Positions 53,706-64,000 of a stretch of DNA of 64,000 nt are shown here, in pieces (the stretch's first letter is position 1; each line of letters starts with the position of its first letter). Below the pieces are notes generated by a model. That model had not been told where the DNA came from, ran no database searches, and saw only the letters and a program-made list of their open reading frames with translations. Source of the DNA: Aurantimonas manganoxydans SI85-9A1 (GTDB lineage Bacteria; Pseudomonadota; Alphaproteobacteria; Rhizobiales; Rhizobiaceae); assembly GCF_000153465.1 (NCBI RefSeq), contig NZ_CH672387.1:2209903-2273902 (forward strand), given 5' to 3'. The position numbers and the translations under genes are program-made.

Positions 53706-54110
53706 CTATACCTCCTCGAGTTCGGTCAGCGTCCCGAACATGTCGCCCGGATGGATGAACACCACAGGGCGGCCATGGGCGCCGATCTTCGGTTCGCCGT
53801 CGCCGAGCACCCGCGCGCCCGCCGCCACCAGCCGGTCGCGAGCGGCGACGATGTCGGTCACCTCGTAGCAGACATGGTGCATGCCGCCCTTCGGGTTCTT
53901 CGCCAGGAAGGCGGCGATCGGCGAGCCTTCGCCCAGCGGTTCGAGGAGTTCGATCTTGGTGTTGTCGAGTTCCACGAAGACGACGGTGACGCCGTGCTCG
54001 GGAAGCGCCTGCGGCGCGGACACCGTCGCGCCCAGCATGTCGCGATAGCGCGCGACGGCGTCGGCAAGCGCCGGCACCGCCAGGGCCACATGGTTCAACC
54101 TGCCAAGCAC
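53706..54110 (-). CDS. mce: methylmalonyl-CoA epimerase
   Basis: A 134-residue VOC-fold enzyme that interconverts the (R) and (S) forms of methylmalonyl-CoA in propionyl-CoA metabolism. The sequence MLGRLNHVALAVPALADAVA has the first metal His, followed by the Glu in DNTKIELLEPLGEGSPIAAF, the second His region GGMHHVCYEV, and the final Glu in GTLTELEEV; all four ligands are visible. It sits between RNase J (19-base gap) and DUF1467 on the leftward unit, the standard Rhizobiales order. Confidence 0.93.
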   Translation of the reverse strand: MLGRLNHVALAVPALADAVARYRDMLGATVSAPQALPEHGVTVVFVELDNTKIELLEPLGEGSPIAAFLAKNPKGGMHHVCYEVTDIVAARDRLVAAGARVLGDGEPKIGAHGRPVVFIHPGDMFGTLTELEEV

Positions 54111-54129
54111 CGGCGCCTCCCCCGTTCGA

Positions 54130-55788
54130 TCAGGACCGCGTCACGAAGACGGTCGCGATGGGCTTCTTGCCCCAGGCCTCAAACGCCGCTCCGCGCACGG
54201 CACGCCGCACCGCTTCGCTGACCTTGTCGAGATCCTTGCGGCGCTTCAGCGGAATGCTCTCCACCGCGCCGGCGGCCGCGTCGATCAGGATTTCCTCCAT
54301 CTCGTCGCCCGCAGCGTCGTCCTCGGGCAGGCCGAGCGCCACGACATCCGGATCTTCGCGCAGTTCCAATTTGGCGTCCAACTCGACCAGCACCGACACA
54401 TGGCCGACGAAGGACAGCCGGCGACGCTCGTTGACGCCCATCGCCTCGGCGGTACCGATCAGGCGTCCGTCCTTGAACAGGCGTCCGACCGGAACGTCGG
54501 CGATGACGCTCGCGGCGCCCGGCGACAGTTGCACCATCTTGCCGTTGCGGGCCGGCACGACCTGCTTGACGCCGAGTTCCCGCGCCAGCTTGGCATGGGC
54601 GCTCAGATGCGCAGCCTCGCCATGGGCCGGCACGGCAATGGTCGGACGGACCCATTCATACATCTGACGCATCTCGCTGCGGCGCGGATGGCCCGACACG
54701 TGGACCAGCTTCTCGCCGTCCTCGAGGATCTGCACGCCGCGCTCGATGAGCGCGTTCTTGATGTCGATGATCAGCTTCTCGTTGCCGGGGATCGCCCGCG
54801 ACGAGAAGATGACGAGATCGCCCTGCGACAGCGCCACGGTCGGATGCTCGTCGCGCGACAGCCGCGCCAGCGCCGCACGGGTCTCGCCCTGGCTGCCGGT
54901 CAGGATGATGACGGCCTTCTCAGGCGGGATGTAGCCGAAATCCTGCTCGCCGAGGAACGGCGGGATGCCGTCCATGTAGCCGAGCTCGGTCGACACATCG
55001 ACGACGCGCCGCATGGAGCGGCCCATGAGCAGGACCTGGCGTCCGGCATCGCGCGCCGCTGCAGCGATCGAGCGGATGCGGCCGACATTCGACGAGAAGG
55101 TGGTGACGGCGACGCGGCCCTTGGCCCCGCGAATGATCTCGCCCAGAGAAGCCGAGACCTCGCTCTCGCTCGGGCTGACACCCTCGCGCAGCGCATTCGT
55201 CGAATCGCAGATCATGGCGAGGACGCCTTCGTCGCCGATCTCGCGCAGACGCTTCTCATCGGTCGGCGCGCCCAGCGCCGGGGTCGGGTCGATCTTCCAG
55301 TCGCCGGTGTGAACGACCGTGCCCGCCGGGCTGCGGATCGCCAGGGCGACCGGCTCGGGGATCGAGTGGGTGACGTTGATCGCCTCGATCTCGAAGGGAC
55401 CGACCTTGAAGCGGTCACCGGCCGAGAACTGCGTCACCGGGATCTTGGGTGCGCCGGGCTCGCCCTCGCGCTTGGCTGCGAGCATGGCCGCCGTAAACGC
55501 AGTGGCATAGACCGGGACCTTCATCTTCGGCCAAAGGTCGAGCAAGGCGCCGTAATGGTCCTCATGGGCATGGGTGATGACAATGCCCTTCAGCTTGTCG
55601 CCCAGTTCCTCGATGAAGCGGATGTCCGGGAAGACGAGATCGACGCCGGGGAAGTCGGCGCCCGCGAACGAGATGCCGACATCGACGGCGATCCATTCGC
55701 GCGCATGTTCCGGGCCATAGCCGTAGAGGGCGAGATTCATACCGATCTCACCGATGCCGCCGAGCGGCACGAACAACAATTGGTTCAA
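54130..55788 (-). CDS. rnj: ribonuclease J
   Basis: A metallo-beta-lactamase/beta-CASP ribonuclease of 552 residues with endonuclease and 5'-3' exonuclease activity in RNA maturation and decay. It shows VPLGGIGEIGMNLALYGYG at the start, the metal motif ITHAHEDHYGALLDL (HxHxDH near residue 78), HTGDWKIDPTP, the beta-CASP segment TGSQGETRAALARLSRDEHP, and VHVSGHPRRSEMRQMYEWVRP. I start at TTG 55788 (then NQLLFVPLGG), because the family N-terminus begins here. It follows the biotin ligase by 91 bases and precedes the epimerase. Confidence 0.93.
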   Translation of the reverse strand: MNQLLFVPLGGIGEIGMNLALYGYGPEHAREWIAVDVGISFAGADFPGVDLVFPDIRFIEELGDKLKGIVITHAHEDHYGALLDLWPKMKVPVYATAFTAAMLAAKREGEPGAPKIPVTQFSAGDRFKVGPFEIEAINVTHSIPEPVALAIRSPAGTVVHTGDWKIDPTPALGAPTDEKRLREIGDEGVLAMICDSTNALREGVSPSESEVSASLGEIIRGAKGRVAVTTFSSNVGRIRSIAAAARDAGRQVLLMGRSMRRVVDVSTELGYMDGIPPFLGEQDFGYIPPEKAVIILTGSQGETRAALARLSRDEHPTVALSQGDLVIFSSRAIPGNEKLIIDIKNALIERGVQILEDGEKLVHVSGHPRRSEMRQMYEWVRPTIAVPAHGEAAHLSAHAKLARELGVKQVVPARNGKMVQLSPGAASVIADVPVGRLFKDGRLIGTAEAMGVNERRRLSFVGHVSVLVELDAKLELREDPDVVALGLPEDDAAGDEMEEILIDAAAGAVESIPLKRRKDLDKVSEAVRRAVRGAAFEAWGKKPIATVFVTRS

Positions 55789-55879
55789 GTTCTGACTTCT
55801 TTCCTGGGTGGGCCGCCCTGCTTCAGCAAAGCGGCGTCGTTTCGTTCTTCAGTTCACATTCGTCGTCGGGTGCGCCGCG

Positions 55880-56668
55880 TCACGCGGCGCCGGAGCCGGA
55901 CGGCGCCACGCGCTCGTCCCGCTCCAGAAAAAACAGATCGCCAGCCGAAACCGCGGTCACGCGTCCGGCCGCGTCCCGCAGCAACAGGAGGCCGTGTTCG
56001 TCAAGGGCCTCGAACCGTCCGGTCAGGACCGCGTCGGCGAGATTGACCCGGCAGGGCTGACCGACGCCAACGGCATGGGCCAGCCATTCGTTGCGTATCG
56101 CCGAGAAACCGCGTCCGCCGGCGAAGATCGCCAGCACCCGCTCCATCTCGGCCGCCACGGCGCCGAACACTGCCTCCAGATCGTGCGTCGCGCCTTCCAG
56201 CGCAAGGCTCGTCACTGGATAGGGCGTGTCGTCGGGCACATGGGCGACGTTGATGCCGCAGCCAACGACCACCGCCATGCGGCCATCCGGCAGACGTTCG
56301 CTTTCCAGCAGAATGCCGACCGTCTTGCGACCCTTGATGAGAACGTCGTTCGGCCATTTGACCGCAACGGTGTCACCTTCGGCGACGAGCCGCGCCAGAC
56401 CGTTGCGGACACCGAGCGACGCCACCAGCGGCAGGTTCGACAATTGCGTCAGCGGCGCCGGGTCAATCAGCAGCCAGCTCGCATAGAGATTGCCGCGTTC
56501 CGACACCCAGTTGCGACCGCGACGTCCGCGTCCGGCCGACTGCCGCTCGGCCGTCACCCACAAGGGGCCGGGATCACCGGCGCGCGCGGCTTCGAGCGCG
56601 ACGGTGTTGGTCGACGAGACCTCGTCCAGTGTCAGCCGTCGCCGGCATGCCGAGGCACCGAGGGCCAC
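55880..56668 (-). CDS. birA: biotin--[acetyl-CoA-carboxylase] ligase
   Basis: Attaches biotin to the carboxylase carrier protein. The 262-residue product is the monofunctional form without the repressor HTH of E. coli BirA. It shows LDEVSSTNTVALEAARAGDP, the biotin-adenylate loop AERQSAGRGRRGRNWVS, VAVKWPNDVLIKGRKTVGIL, and GCGINVAHVPDDTPYPVTSL, with a C-terminal SH3-like domain (about 215-250). The start is GTG 56668, two bases after the nuoN stop, so it is read as the last gene of the complex I operon. Confidence 0.9.
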   Translation of the reverse strand: MALGASACRRRLTLDEVSSTNTVALEAARAGDPGPLWVTAERQSAGRGRRGRNWVSERGNLYASWLLIDPAPLTQLSNLPLVASLGVRNGLARLVAEGDTVAVKWPNDVLIKGRKTVGILLESERLPDGRMAVVVGCGINVAHVPDDTPYPVTSLALEGATHDLEAVFGAVAAEMERVLAIFAGGRGFSAIRNEWLAHAVGVGQPCRVNLADAVLTGRFEALDEHGLLLLRDAAGRVTAVSAGDLFFLERDERVAPSGSGAA

Positions 56669-56670
56669 CG

Positions 56671-58116
56671 TCAGAAGAAGGTCCGGGCCGCCGCCTCCGC
56701 CGCCGCGAAGATCGGGCCGCCGACAAGGAGGTAGACAGGGAAGATGAACAGCGCGGCAGCGCCCAACACCACCCGCAGCTCTGTCGCCATGGGCACGAAC
56801 TCGCTGGATGGCTGGTCGTCGAACCACATCACCTTGACGATGCGCAGGTAGTAGAACAGGCCGACGACGCTGGCGAGAACGCCGATCACCGCAAGGCCGT
56901 AGAGCCCGGCCTGCACCGCCGCCATGAACACGAAGTACTTGGCGAAGAAGCCGGCCAGCGGCGGCAGGCCCGCCAGCGACAGCATCAGCATGGTCAGCAT
57001 CAGCGCCATGACCGGATTGGTCTTCGACAGGCCGGCGAGATCGTCGATCTCCTCGACCACGCCGTCCTTGCGGCGCATGGCGAGGATCACGGCGAAGGTG
57101 CCGAGCGTCATGGCAAGATAGATCGCCATGTAAAGAAGCACGCCGCGCACGCCGCTGAAATTGGCAGCGGCGAGGCCGACCAGCGCGAAGCCCATGTGGC
57201 CGATCGAGGAATAGGCCATGAGCCGCTTGATGTTGCGCTGGCCGATGGCGGCGAAGGCACCGAGCGCCATCGAGGCGATCGAGATGAAGATGATGACCTG
57301 CTGCCAGTCGACCGCCAGCGGCTCGAAACCCTGGACGGTGAAGCGCGTGATCAGCGCGATCGCCGCGACCTTGGGTGCACCGGCCAGGAAGGCGGTGATC
57401 GGCGTCGGCGCGCCCTCGTAGACGTCCGGCGTCCACATGTGGAACGGCACGGCGGAGATCTTGAAGGCCAGGCCGCACAGGATGAAGACGAGGCCGACGA
57501 CGATGCCGATCGAACGCTCACTGGTGGCGACCACCTCGGCGATGGCGGTGTACTCGATCTGGCCGGTGAAGCCGTAGACCAGCGACGCGCCGTAGAGCAG
57601 CATGCCCGAGGAAAGCGCGCCGAGGACAAAGTATTTCAGGCCGGCTTCGGTCGAGCGGACCGAGTCACGGTTGATGGCGGCGAGGACGTAAATCGACAGG
57701 GACTGCAGTTCGAGACCGAGATACAGCGCGATCATGTCGCCGGAGGAGACCATGACCATCATGCCGGTGGTGGACAGCAGCACGAGAACCGGGAACTCGA
57801 AGCGGTTGAAGCGCTCGCTCTCGGCGTAGCCGACCGACATGATGACGGCCGCGGCGGCGCCGATCAGCACCAGCACCTTCATGAAGCCCGCGAACGGGTC
57901 GAGGACGAAGGAGCCGCCGAAGGCCACGCCATAGGGCGTGACGAACACCATCCACAGGCCGGCAATGATGATCAGCGCCACCGACAGGCCGGTGACCGTC
58001 TGCGCGCTCTTCTCGCCCAGAAAGACGCCGATCATCAGAAGGATCATCGAGCCGACCGCGAGGATCAGCTCGGGACCGATGATCGGAAGGCTCGATGCGA
58101 GCATGTTCGAATACAT
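56671..58116 (-). CDS. nuoN: NADH-quinone oxidoreductase subunit N
   Basis: An antiporter-like proton-pumping membrane subunit of complex I, 481 residues with about 14 transmembrane helices. The conserved lysine helices include [20 protein letters not shown] (TM7 region) and [20 protein letters not shown]. It lies 18 bases after nuoM and directly before the biotin ligase, the end of the nuo cluster. Start ATG 58116. Confidence 0.95.
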   Translation of the reverse strand: MYSNMLASSLPIIGPELILAVGSMILLMIGVFLGEKSAQTVTGLSVALIIIAGLWMVFVTPYGVAFGGSFVLDPFAGFMKVLVLIGAAAAVIMSVGYAESERFNRFEFPVLVLLSTTGMMVMVSSGDMIALYLGLELQSLSIYVLAAINRDSVRSTEAGLKYFVLGALSSGMLLYGASLVYGFTGQIEYTAIAEVVATSERSIGIVVGLVFILCGLAFKISAVPFHMWTPDVYEGAPTPITAFLAGAPKVAAIALITRFTVQGFEPLAVDWQQVIIFISIASMALGAFAAIGQRNIKRLMAYSSIGHMGFALVGLAAANFSGVRGVLLYMAIYLAMTLGTFAVILAMRRKDGVVEEIDDLAGLSKTNPVMALMLTMLMLSLAGLPPLAGFFAKYFVFMAAVQAGLYGLAVIGVLASVVGLFYYLRIVKVMWFDDQPSSEFVPMATELRVVLGAAALFIFPVYLLVGGPIFAAAEAAARTFF

Positions 58117-58134
58117 TGGCGTGCGATCCCGAGC

Positions 58135-59643
58135 TTATTGTGCCAGAGCGACCGAGGAGGCCGCCTCGATGGCTGCGGTGTAGCGGTTGACCATGGATTC
58201 CACGGAGGCGGCGGTCACGTCGAAGACCGGCATCGGATAGACGCCGAAGAAGATGACCAGCACGATCAGCGGGTAGAGCAGGATCTTCTCGCGGCCCGAC
58301 AGGTCGAGGATCGACCGCAGGCTCTCCTTCTCCAGCGCGCCAAAGACGACGCGGCGATAGAGCCACAGCGCGTAGGCCGCAGACAGGATGACGCCAGTCG
58401 CGGCGAAGATCGCCACCCAGCTGTTGACCTGGAAAACGCCGATCAGGGTCAGGAACTCGCCGACGAAGCCCGACGTGCCCGGCAGGCCGACATTGGCCAT
58501 GGTGAAGATCAGCATCGCCGCGGCGTAATGTGGCATGCGGTTCACCAGGCCGCCATAGGCGGCGATCTCGCGGGTGTGCATGCGGTCGTAGACGACGCCG
58601 ACACACAGGAACAGCGCGCCCGACACTAGGCCGTGGGACAGCATCTGGAAGATCGCGCCTTCGACACCCTGCTGGTTGGCGGCGAAGATGCCCATGGTCA
58701 CGAAGCCCATATGGGCGACGGAGGAATAGGCGATCAGCTTCTTGATGTCCTGCTGCATCAGCGCGACGAGCGAGGTGTAGATGATCGCCACGACCGACAG
58801 GGTGAAGACCAGCGGCGCGAACTCGGCCGAGGCCAACGGGAACATCGGCAGCGAGAAGCGCAGGAAGCCGTAGCCGCCGAGCTTCAGCAGGATACCTGCC
58901 AGGATGACGGAGCCGGCGGTCGGTGCCTCGACATGGGCGTCGGGCAGCCAGGTGTGCACCGGCCACATCGGCATCTTCACCGCGAAGCTGGCGAAGAAGG
59001 CGAACCACAGCCAGGTCTGCATCGAGGCCGGGAAATCGTAAGCCAGGAGCTCGGGGATCGAGCTCGTGCCCGCGGTCCAGAACATCGTCATGATGGCGAC
59101 GAGCATCAGCACCGAGCCGAGGAAGGTGTAGAGGAAGAACTTGTAGCTGGCGTAGATGCGCCGCTTGCCGCCCCACACGCCGATGATCAGGAACATCGGG
59201 ATCAGGCCACCTTCGAAGAAGATGTAGAACAGCACGATGTCCAGGGCGCAGAACACGCCGACGACCAGCGTTTCCAGCACGAGGAAGGCGATCATGTATT
59301 CCTTCACGCGGGTCTGCACGGACTCGAAGCTGGCGAGAATGCAGAAGGGCATGAGGAAGGTCGTCAGGATAACGAACAGCATGGAGATGCCGTCGACACC
59401 CATGTGATAGGTGATGCCGCCGCCCAGCCAGTCGAGGCGCTCGACCATCTGGAAGCCGGCATTGCTGTTGTCGAAATCGATCCAGATCCACAGCGAGACG
59501 ACGAAGGTGAACAGCGTCGTCAGCAACGCGACATTACGGATGTTGCGACGCGCGAGCTCGCTGTCGTCCCGGATGAACAGGATGAGCAGAGCCCCGACCA
59601 GCGGCAGGAAGGTAACGGTCGAGAGGATCGGCCATTCGGTCAT
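58135..59643 (-). CDS. nuoM: NADH-quinone oxidoreductase subunit M
   Basis: A 502-residue antiporter-like proton-pumping subunit with about 14 helices. The key Glu is in [20 protein letters not shown]-type region and the Lys helix in [20 protein letters not shown]. The N-terminus [20 protein letters not shown] is canonical. Its ATG shares one base with the nuoL stop (TGATG), coupling translation. Proton translocation follows quinone reduction by the peripheral arm. Confidence 0.96.
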   Translation of the reverse strand: MTEWPILSTVTFLPLVGALLILFIRDDSELARRNIRNVALLTTLFTFVVSLWIWIDFDNSNAGFQMVERLDWLGGGITYHMGVDGISMLFVILTTFLMPFCILASFESVQTRVKEYMIAFLVLETLVVGVFCALDIVLFYIFFEGGLIPMFLIIGVWGGKRRIYASYKFFLYTFLGSVLMLVAIMTMFWTAGTSSIPELLAYDFPASMQTWLWFAFFASFAVKMPMWPVHTWLPDAHVEAPTAGSVILAGILLKLGGYGFLRFSLPMFPLASAEFAPLVFTLSVVAIIYTSLVALMQQDIKKLIAYSSVAHMGFVTMGIFAANQQGVEGAIFQMLSHGLVSGALFLCVGVVYDRMHTREIAAYGGLVNRMPHYAAAMLIFTMANVGLPGTSGFVGEFLTLIGVFQVNSWVAIFAATGVILSAAYALWLYRRVVFGALEKESLRSILDLSGREKILLYPLIVLVIFFGVYPMPVFDVTAASVESMVNRYTAAIEAASSVALAQ

Positions 59644-61631
59644 CAGTTCACGCCCCCGAGCATCATCCAGGTGACCAGCGCCGCGACGCCGATCAGCATC
59701 GCAAAGGCATAGTGATAGAGGTAACCGGTCTGCAGCCGGACAACGCGGTTGGTGACGTCCACCACGCGGGCGGAGATGCCGTCCGGGCCGAGCCCGTCGA
59801 TCACCCTGCCGTCACCGGTCTTCCAGAGGAAGGTGCCGATCGCCTTGGCCGGGCGGACGAAGAGGAAGTCGTACAGCTCGTCGAAGTACCACTTGTTCAG
59901 GAAGAACTGGTACAGGCCGCGATGGCGGGCAGCCACCTGCCCCGGCAGCGACGGGTTGCGGATGTAGAAGGCCCAGGCGATGGCAAAGCCCAGCGCCATC
60001 ATCACCGTCGGGATGATCGCGATCCCGAATGCCACCTCGTGCAGATCGTGCAGGACGTGGTTGTCCGGGCCGGTGAACAGCGAGACGCCCCAGAACTCGG
60101 CATATTCGTGACCGACGAAGAAGCCTTCGAAGACGATACCCGCGAACAGCGCGCCCACCGACAGGATCAGCAGCGGCACCAGCATGACCATCGGCGATTC
60201 ATGCACGTGGTGCATGACGTCGGCCGACGCACGCGGCTTGCCGTGGAAGGTGAGGAAGATCAGGCGCCAGGAATAGAAGCTGGTCAGGAGCGCCGAGATC
60301 ACCGTCAGGCCCCAGCCATACATGGCGAAGGAATTGTGCCCGACGAACGCCGCCTCGATGACCGCGTCCTTGGAGAAGTAACCGGCGGTGAACGGGAACC
60401 CGGTCAGGGCCAGCGTGCCGATGACCATGGTCCAGTAGGTGACCGGGATGTGCTTGCGCAGCCCGCCCATGCGCCGCATGTCCTGCTCGTCCGAGACCGA
60501 GTGGATCACCGAGCCTGCGCCCAGGAACAGCAGCGCCTTGAAGAAGGCGTGGGTGAACAGGTGGAAGATCGCCACGCCATAGGCGCCGACGCCGAGCGCG
60601 ACGAACATGTAGCCGAGCTGCGAACAGGTCGAATAGGCGATGACGCGCTTGATATCGTTCTGGACGAGACCGACGGTCGCCGCGAACAGCGCGGTGGTGG
60701 CGCCAACGAAGGTCACGACAGTCAGCGCGGTGTGGCTGAGCTCGAAGATCGGCGACATGCGTGCCAGCATGAAGACGCCGGCGGTGACCATGGTCGCGGC
60801 GTGAATGAGCGCCGAGACCGGGGTCGGGCCTTCCATGGCGTCCGGCAGCCAGGTGTGCAGGCCGAGCTGGGCCGACTTGCCCATGGCGCCGAGGAACAGG
60901 AGCAGACAGACGGCTGTCAGCGCGCCTGCCATGGGCAGCGCATAGCCTGCGAAGTTCAGGACCGGCGCACCGGCGCCGGCAGCGGCCTCTGCGCCCTCGC
61001 CGCCCATCTGGCCGGCAATATCGGCGGCACCGGCGAAGATGGTGTCGAAATTCACCGAGCCGAACAGCACGAAGACGCCGAAGATGCCGAGGATGAAGCC
61101 GAAGTCACCGACGCGGTTGACGATGAAGGCCTTCATGGCGGCGGCGTTGGCCGACGGCTTCTTGTACCAGAAACCGATCAGCAGATAGGACGCCAGGCCG
61201 ACGCCCTCCCAGCCGAAGAACATCTGGACGAGGTTGTTCGACGTCACCAGCATCAGCATGGCGAAGGTGAACAGCGACAGATAGGCGAAGAAGCGCGGCC
61301 GATGCGGATCGTGGTGCATGTAGCCGATCGAATAGATGTGGACCAGCGACGAGACCGTGTTCACGACGACCAGCATGACCAGCGTCAACCGGTCGATGCG
61401 CAGCGACCACGACACGTCGAGACCACCCGACTGCATCCACTGGAACAGCGTGATGCGCAGGGTCTCGGACTCGCCGAAGCCGAAGCTGATGAAGGCGATC
61501 CACGACAGGACCGCGGCAGCCACCAGGAAGGCCGAAGTCGTATATTCGGACGCCTTGGCGCCGATCGCGTTGCCGAAGAGGCCGGCGATCAGGAAGCCGG
61601 CGAGCGGCAGGAGAACGATGGTCTGATACAC
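59643..61631 (-). CDS. nuoL: NADH-quinone oxidoreductase subunit L
   Basis: The largest pump subunit, 662 residues, with about 16 helices and the long lateral C-terminal helix. Conserved blocks are [60 protein letters not shown] and [16 protein letters not shown]. Start ATG 61631. Followed with a one-base overlap by nuoM, and 6 bases after nuoK. Confidence 0.96.
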   Translation of the reverse strand: MYQTIVLLPLAGFLIAGLFGNAIGAKASEYTTSAFLVAAAVLSWIAFISFGFGESETLRITLFQWMQSGGLDVSWSLRIDRLTLVMLVVVNTVSSLVHIYSIGYMHHDPHRPRFFAYLSLFTFAMLMLVTSNNLVQMFFGWEGVGLASYLLIGFWYKKPSANAAAMKAFIVNRVGDFGFILGIFGVFVLFGSVNFDTIFAGAADIAGQMGGEGAEAAAGAGAPVLNFAGYALPMAGALTAVCLLLFLGAMGKSAQLGLHTWLPDAMEGPTPVSALIHAATMVTAGVFMLARMSPIFELSHTALTVVTFVGATTALFAATVGLVQNDIKRVIAYSTCSQLGYMFVALGVGAYGVAIFHLFTHAFFKALLFLGAGSVIHSVSDEQDMRRMGGLRKHIPVTYWTMVIGTLALTGFPFTAGYFSKDAVIEAAFVGHNSFAMYGWGLTVISALLTSFYSWRLIFLTFHGKPRASADVMHHVHESPMVMLVPLLILSVGALFAGIVFEGFFVGHEYAEFWGVSLFTGPDNHVLHDLHEVAFGIAIIPTVMMALGFAIAWAFYIRNPSLPGQVAARHRGLYQFFLNKWYFDELYDFLFVRPAKAIGTFLWKTGDGRVIDGLGPDGISARVVDVTNRVVRLQTGYLYHYAFAMLIGVAALVTWMMLGGVN

Positions 61632-61637
61632 GCCCGA

Positions 61638-61946
61638 TCAGCCTTTCATCGTGTTGACGTCGTCGACGGCGATGGAGCCGCGATTGCGGAAGAAGACCAC
61701 CAGGATGGCCAGGCCGATCGCCGCCTCGGCAGCCGCGACCGTCAGCACGAAGAGCGCGAAGATCTGGCCGACGAGGTCGTTCAGGAAGGCCGAGAAGGCC
61801 ACGAAATTGATGTTCACGGCCAGAAGGATCAGCTCGACCGACATGAGGATCGTGATGATGTTCTTCCGGTTCATGAAGATGCCGAAGACGCCCGTGACGA
61901 ACAGGATCGCCCCGACGGTAAGGTAGTGTCCGAGACCGACTTCCAT
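61638..61946 (-). CDS. nuoK: NADH-quinone oxidoreductase subunit K
   Basis: A 102-residue, three-helix membrane subunit of complex I. The conserved Glu of TM2 is in [20 protein letters not shown] and that of TM3 in [20 protein letters not shown]; both take part in the proton path. It ends with the usual short tail. Spacing to nuoJ is 20 bases and to nuoL 6 bases. Confidence 0.95.
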   Translation of the reverse strand: MEVGLGHYLTVGAILFVTGVFGIFMNRKNIITILMSVELILLAVNINFVAFSAFLNDLVGQIFALFVLTVAAAEAAIGLAILVVFFRNRGSIAVDDVNTMKG

Positions 61947-61966
61947 CGTATCCGTTCCTTTCGCTC

Positions 61967-62584
61967 TCAGATGCCCTTGCCGCTCTCGACCTTGCGGATC
62001 TCCACCGCGGTCGCGGGCGTGCGCCCAACCTGCTGCGGGATCGACTGGCGCTTCAGGCCTTCCTTGTGGCGCAGCGTCAGGACGATCGCTCCGACCATGG
62101 CGACGAAGAGGATCAGGCCGGCCAGCTGGAAGAACAGGATGTAGCGGGTGTAGAGGACGCTGCCGAGCGCCTCGATGTTGGAGACGACCTCCAGCGGCGG
62201 GATCGGCATCGATGTCGCCACCGCCATCTGCGGGTCGTAGTAATTGCCGGTGGCGGCGATGACCAGCTCGGCCAGAAGCACGACCCCGATGATCACGCCG
62301 ACCGGGGCGTATTTCAGCGTGTCCCGCTTCACCCGTCCGAAGTCGATGTCGAGCATCATGACGACGAAGAGGAAGAGGATCGCCACGGCGCCGACATAGA
62401 CGACGATCAGGATCAGCGCGAGGAACTCGGCGCCGGCCAGAAGGAAGAGCCCTGCCGCCGCCACGAAGGTAAGGATCAGGAACAGCACCGAATGGACCGG
62501 GTTGCGCGCCAGCACGACCATCAGGCCCGAGCCGACGGCGACCAGCGCAAACAGATAGAAGAAGACTGCCTGAAGGCCCAGCAT
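61967..62584 (-). CDS. nuoJ: NADH-quinone oxidoreductase subunit J
   Basis: A 205-residue membrane subunit with five helices. The core [20 protein letters not shown], then [23 protein letters not shown], is diagnostic (TM3 with the pi-bulge near [12 protein letters not shown]). The start ATG 62584 has AAGGAG 7 bases upstream; the longer frame has no such site. A 139-base gap separates it from nuoI. Confidence 0.95.
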   Translation of the reverse strand: MLGLQAVFFYLFALVAVGSGLMVVLARNPVHSVLFLILTFVAAAGLFLLAGAEFLALILIVVYVGAVAILFLFVVMMLDIDFGRVKRDTLKYAPVGVIIGVVLLAELVIAATGNYYDPQMAVATSMPIPPLEVVSNIEALGSVLYTRYILFFQLAGLILFVAMVGAIVLTLRHKEGLKRQSIPQQVGRTPATAVEIRKVESGKGI

Positions 62585-62723
62585 CCTCGGGCTCCTTTTG
62601 CTGGCGGACACGGCGGCCGAAGGTGCCGCGTGCCTGCCCTTAACGTCATGTCGAAGACCGGTCCGGCGCTTTCACGAAGCAGCGGAACCGGCGATTCTCA
62701 GCCGCCGAAAACTCTGCGCCCGA

Positions 62724-63215
62724 TTACCGGTAAGGCGCGTCGAGCGCAATGTTGCGCGCGATCTCGCGCTCCCAGCGATCGCCGTTATCGAGCAGTTTCT
62801 GCTTGTCGTAGTAGAGTTCCTCGCGGGTCTCCGTGGAGAACTCGAAATTCGGCCCCTCGACGATGGCGTCGACCGGGCAGGCTTCCTGGCAGAAGCCGCA
62901 ATAGATGCACTTCACCATGTCGAGGTCGTAGCGCACCGTACGGCGGGTGCCGTCGTTGCGGCGCGGGCCGGCCTCGATGGTGATCGCCTGGGCCGGACAG
63001 ATCGCCTCGCACAGCTTGCAGGCGATGCAGCGCTCCTGGCCGTTGGGATAGCGGCGAAGGGCATGCTCGCCGCGGAAGCGCGGGCTCTGCGGATTCTTCT
63101 CGAAGGGGTAGTTCACCGTCGCCTTGGGCGCGAAGAAGTACCGCATCGACAGGCCCATGGCCTTGACGAATTCGACGAGGAACAGCGACCGGACGGTCTG
63201 TGCAATGGCACTCAT
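62724..63215 (-). CDS. nuoI: NADH-quinone oxidoreductase subunit I
   Basis: A 163-residue peripheral subunit with two [4Fe-4S] clusters (N6a, N6b) passing electrons towards N2. The cysteine motifs are [20 protein letters not shown] and [20 protein letters not shown], both complete CxxCxxCxxxCP. The N-terminal segment ([20 protein letters not shown]) lies on the membrane arm. Start ATG 63215, six bases after the small membrane gene at 63222. Confidence 0.96.
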   Translation of the reverse strand: MSAIAQTVRSLFLVEFVKAMGLSMRYFFAPKATVNYPFEKNPQSPRFRGEHALRRYPNGQERCIACKLCEAICPAQAITIEAGPRRNDGTRRTVRYDLDMVKCIYCGFCQEACPVDAIVEGPNFEFSTETREELYYDKQKLLDNGDRWEREIARNIALDAPYR

Positions 63216-63221
63216 AAGGCT

Positions 63222-63443
63222 CTAGCCTCCCAGATTCGAGGCGATGATCGGCGCGGCGAACCAGCCGACGACCGGAAACAGAACAAGCTGCGAATAGCGC
63301 GCGACGTTGAGGGCGAGACCTGCAGGATCCCCCTCCCCGCCATGCGGGCGGTCCCGACGGTTGCGAACATAGCCGAGGATCATGAAATCGACGATCCCCA
63401 GCACCAGTCCGGCCAGCGCACCGATGAGCGCGGGCTCCATCAT
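63222..63443 (-). CDS. small membrane protein encoded between nuoH and nuoI
   Basis: A 73-residue protein with two predicted helices ([20 protein letters not shown] and [20 protein letters not shown]) joined by a basic loop ([13 protein letters not shown]). I do not recognise it as a standard complex I subunit. Its ATG at 63443 overlaps the nuoH stop (ATGA), and nuoI starts six bases after its stop, so it is firmly within the operon and translated with it. It may be an accessory or assembly factor of complex I; that is inference from position. Confidence 0.65.
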   Translation of the reverse strand: MMEPALIGALAGLVLGIVDFMILGYVRNRRDRPHGGEGDPAGLALNVARYSQLVLFPVVGWFAAPIIASNLGG

Positions 63444-64000
63444 ACGGCCGCCGCGCCCCAGCCCATCACCTGCAGCACGAAGGCGACCAGCACCACCATG
63501 CCCAGCGAGATCGGCAGGAAGACCTTCCAGCCCAGACGCATGAGCTGGTCGTAGCGGTAGCGCGGCACGAAGGCCTTGACCATGGCGAACATGAAGAAGG
63601 CCAGCGCGACCTTGGCGAGGAACCAGACGACGCCCGGCACCCAGGTGAAGGGCGCGAAGTTTGCCGGCGGCAGCCAGCCACCCATGAACAGGATGGTCAT
63701 CAGGCAGCACATCAGGGTGATGGCCGCATACTCGCCGAGCATGAACATCATGTACGGGGTGGAGCCGTACTCGACCATGAAGCCGGCGACGAGTTCGGAT
63801 TCGGCTTCCGGCAGATCGAAGGGCGGCCGGTTCGTCTCGGCCAGGGCCGAGATGAAGAAGATCACGAACATCGGGAACAGCCCGAGCCAGTGCCAGTCGA
63901 GGAAGGTGTTGGGCAGGCCGATCATGGTGCCGAGGCCGGTCTGCTGGGCCAGCACGATGTCGGTGAGGTTCAGCGAGCCGACGCACAGCAGGACGGTGAC
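63440..64000 (-). CDS. nuoH: NADH-quinone oxidoreductase subunit H, partial
   Basis: The C-terminal 186 residues of NuoH; the gene runs off the right edge of the window, so its start is not seen. The segment [20 protein letters not shown], then [15 protein letters not shown], is the diagnostic quinone-site loop of this subunit, followed by [20 protein letters not shown] and the last helix. It anchors the peripheral arm and lines the quinone chamber. Overlaps the next small gene by ATGA. Confidence 0.95.
   Translation of the reverse strand, partial: VTVLLCVGSLNLTDIVLAQQTGLGTMIGLPNTFLDWHWLGLFPMFVIFFISALAETNRPPFDLPEAESELVAGFMVEYGSTPYMMFMLGEYAAITLMCCLMTILFMGGWLPPANFAPFTWVPGVVWFLAKVALAFFMFAMVKAFVPRYRYDQLMRLGWKVFLPISLGMVVLVAFVLQVMGWGAAAV

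Noticed and set aside
59712-62144. An 810-codon open frame opposite nuoL-nuoK-nuoJ
   Set aside because: Antisense to three well-defined complex I genes and made almost only of charged residues.

Overview
The window reads as a chromosomal segment of an alphaproteobacterium, most likely of the order Hyphomicrobiales (Rhizobiales). This rests on high GC with strong third-position bias, alphaproteobacterial family variants (short ProRS, RNase J, DUF2336, DUF1467, a stand-alone biotin ligase), and the gene order nuoH-I-J-K-L-M-N / biotin ligase / RNase J / methylmalonyl-CoA epimerase / DUF1467 / proS / lolCD. I do not assign a genus.

Layout. 0-2 kb: two convergent glycosyltransferase genes. 2-4.8 kb: the translation locus trnY-trnG-tuf, and rlmB on the other strand. 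4.8-7.5 kb: a small genomic island in the 3' end of a tRNA-Thr(UGU) gene, bounded by a perfect 46-bp direct repeat and carrying no integrase. It holds a regulator with two helix-turn-helix-like segments next to a 14-bp inverted repeat, a small secreted protein, a remnant resembling a ribbon-helix-helix protein, and an AT-rich gene whose product carries an R-x4-H motif like that of HEPN ribonucleases. 7.5-23.4 kb: mostly housekeeping and conserved genes (nadK, DUF2336, flavin and nitro reductases, an acyltransferase, thrS, a LysM protein, yidD, a NifU-like scaffold, folE, hisI, patatin, CBS, rhomboid, double PilZ, AI-2E exporter).

23.5-31.8 kb looks like a low-oxygen (FNR/FixK/Anr) regulon. 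Three near-identical TTGAT-N4-GTCAA boxes precede a phasin-like gene with a partner, a divergent pair (aminoglycoside-phosphotransferase-like plus P-loop kinase, and cytochrome c), and a tandem universal stress protein gene. A small unknown gene, a zinc alcohol dehydrogenase and a Pat-type acyl-CoA synthetase/GNAT fusion follow the stress protein on the same strand.

31.9-39.2 kb: exonuclease III, a DUF1810 gene, and a cytosine deaminase-like amidohydrolase leading an operon for a BMP-type nucleoside/nucleobase ABC importer. 39.4-48.4 kb: a CPA1 antiporter with a cyclic-nucleotide-binding tail, the translationally coupled pncC-nadE pair, small unknown genes, the otnK-otnC pair for four-carbon acid sugars, and a two-domain glyoxalase/dioxygenase. 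48.5-64 kb: one long leftward block, lolD-lolC-proS, an IS630-family insertion exactly at the stop codon of a DUF1467 gene, then epimerase, RNase J, biotin ligase and complex I genes nuoN to nuoH (nuoH cut by the window edge), with a small membrane-protein gene between nuoI and nuoH.

The most unusual parts are the integrase-less tRNA-Thr island with its HEPN-motif gene, the three-box low-oxygen cluster, the IS630 insertion that rebuilt its target's stop codon, and two orphan intrinsic terminators that suggest unannotated small RNAs.
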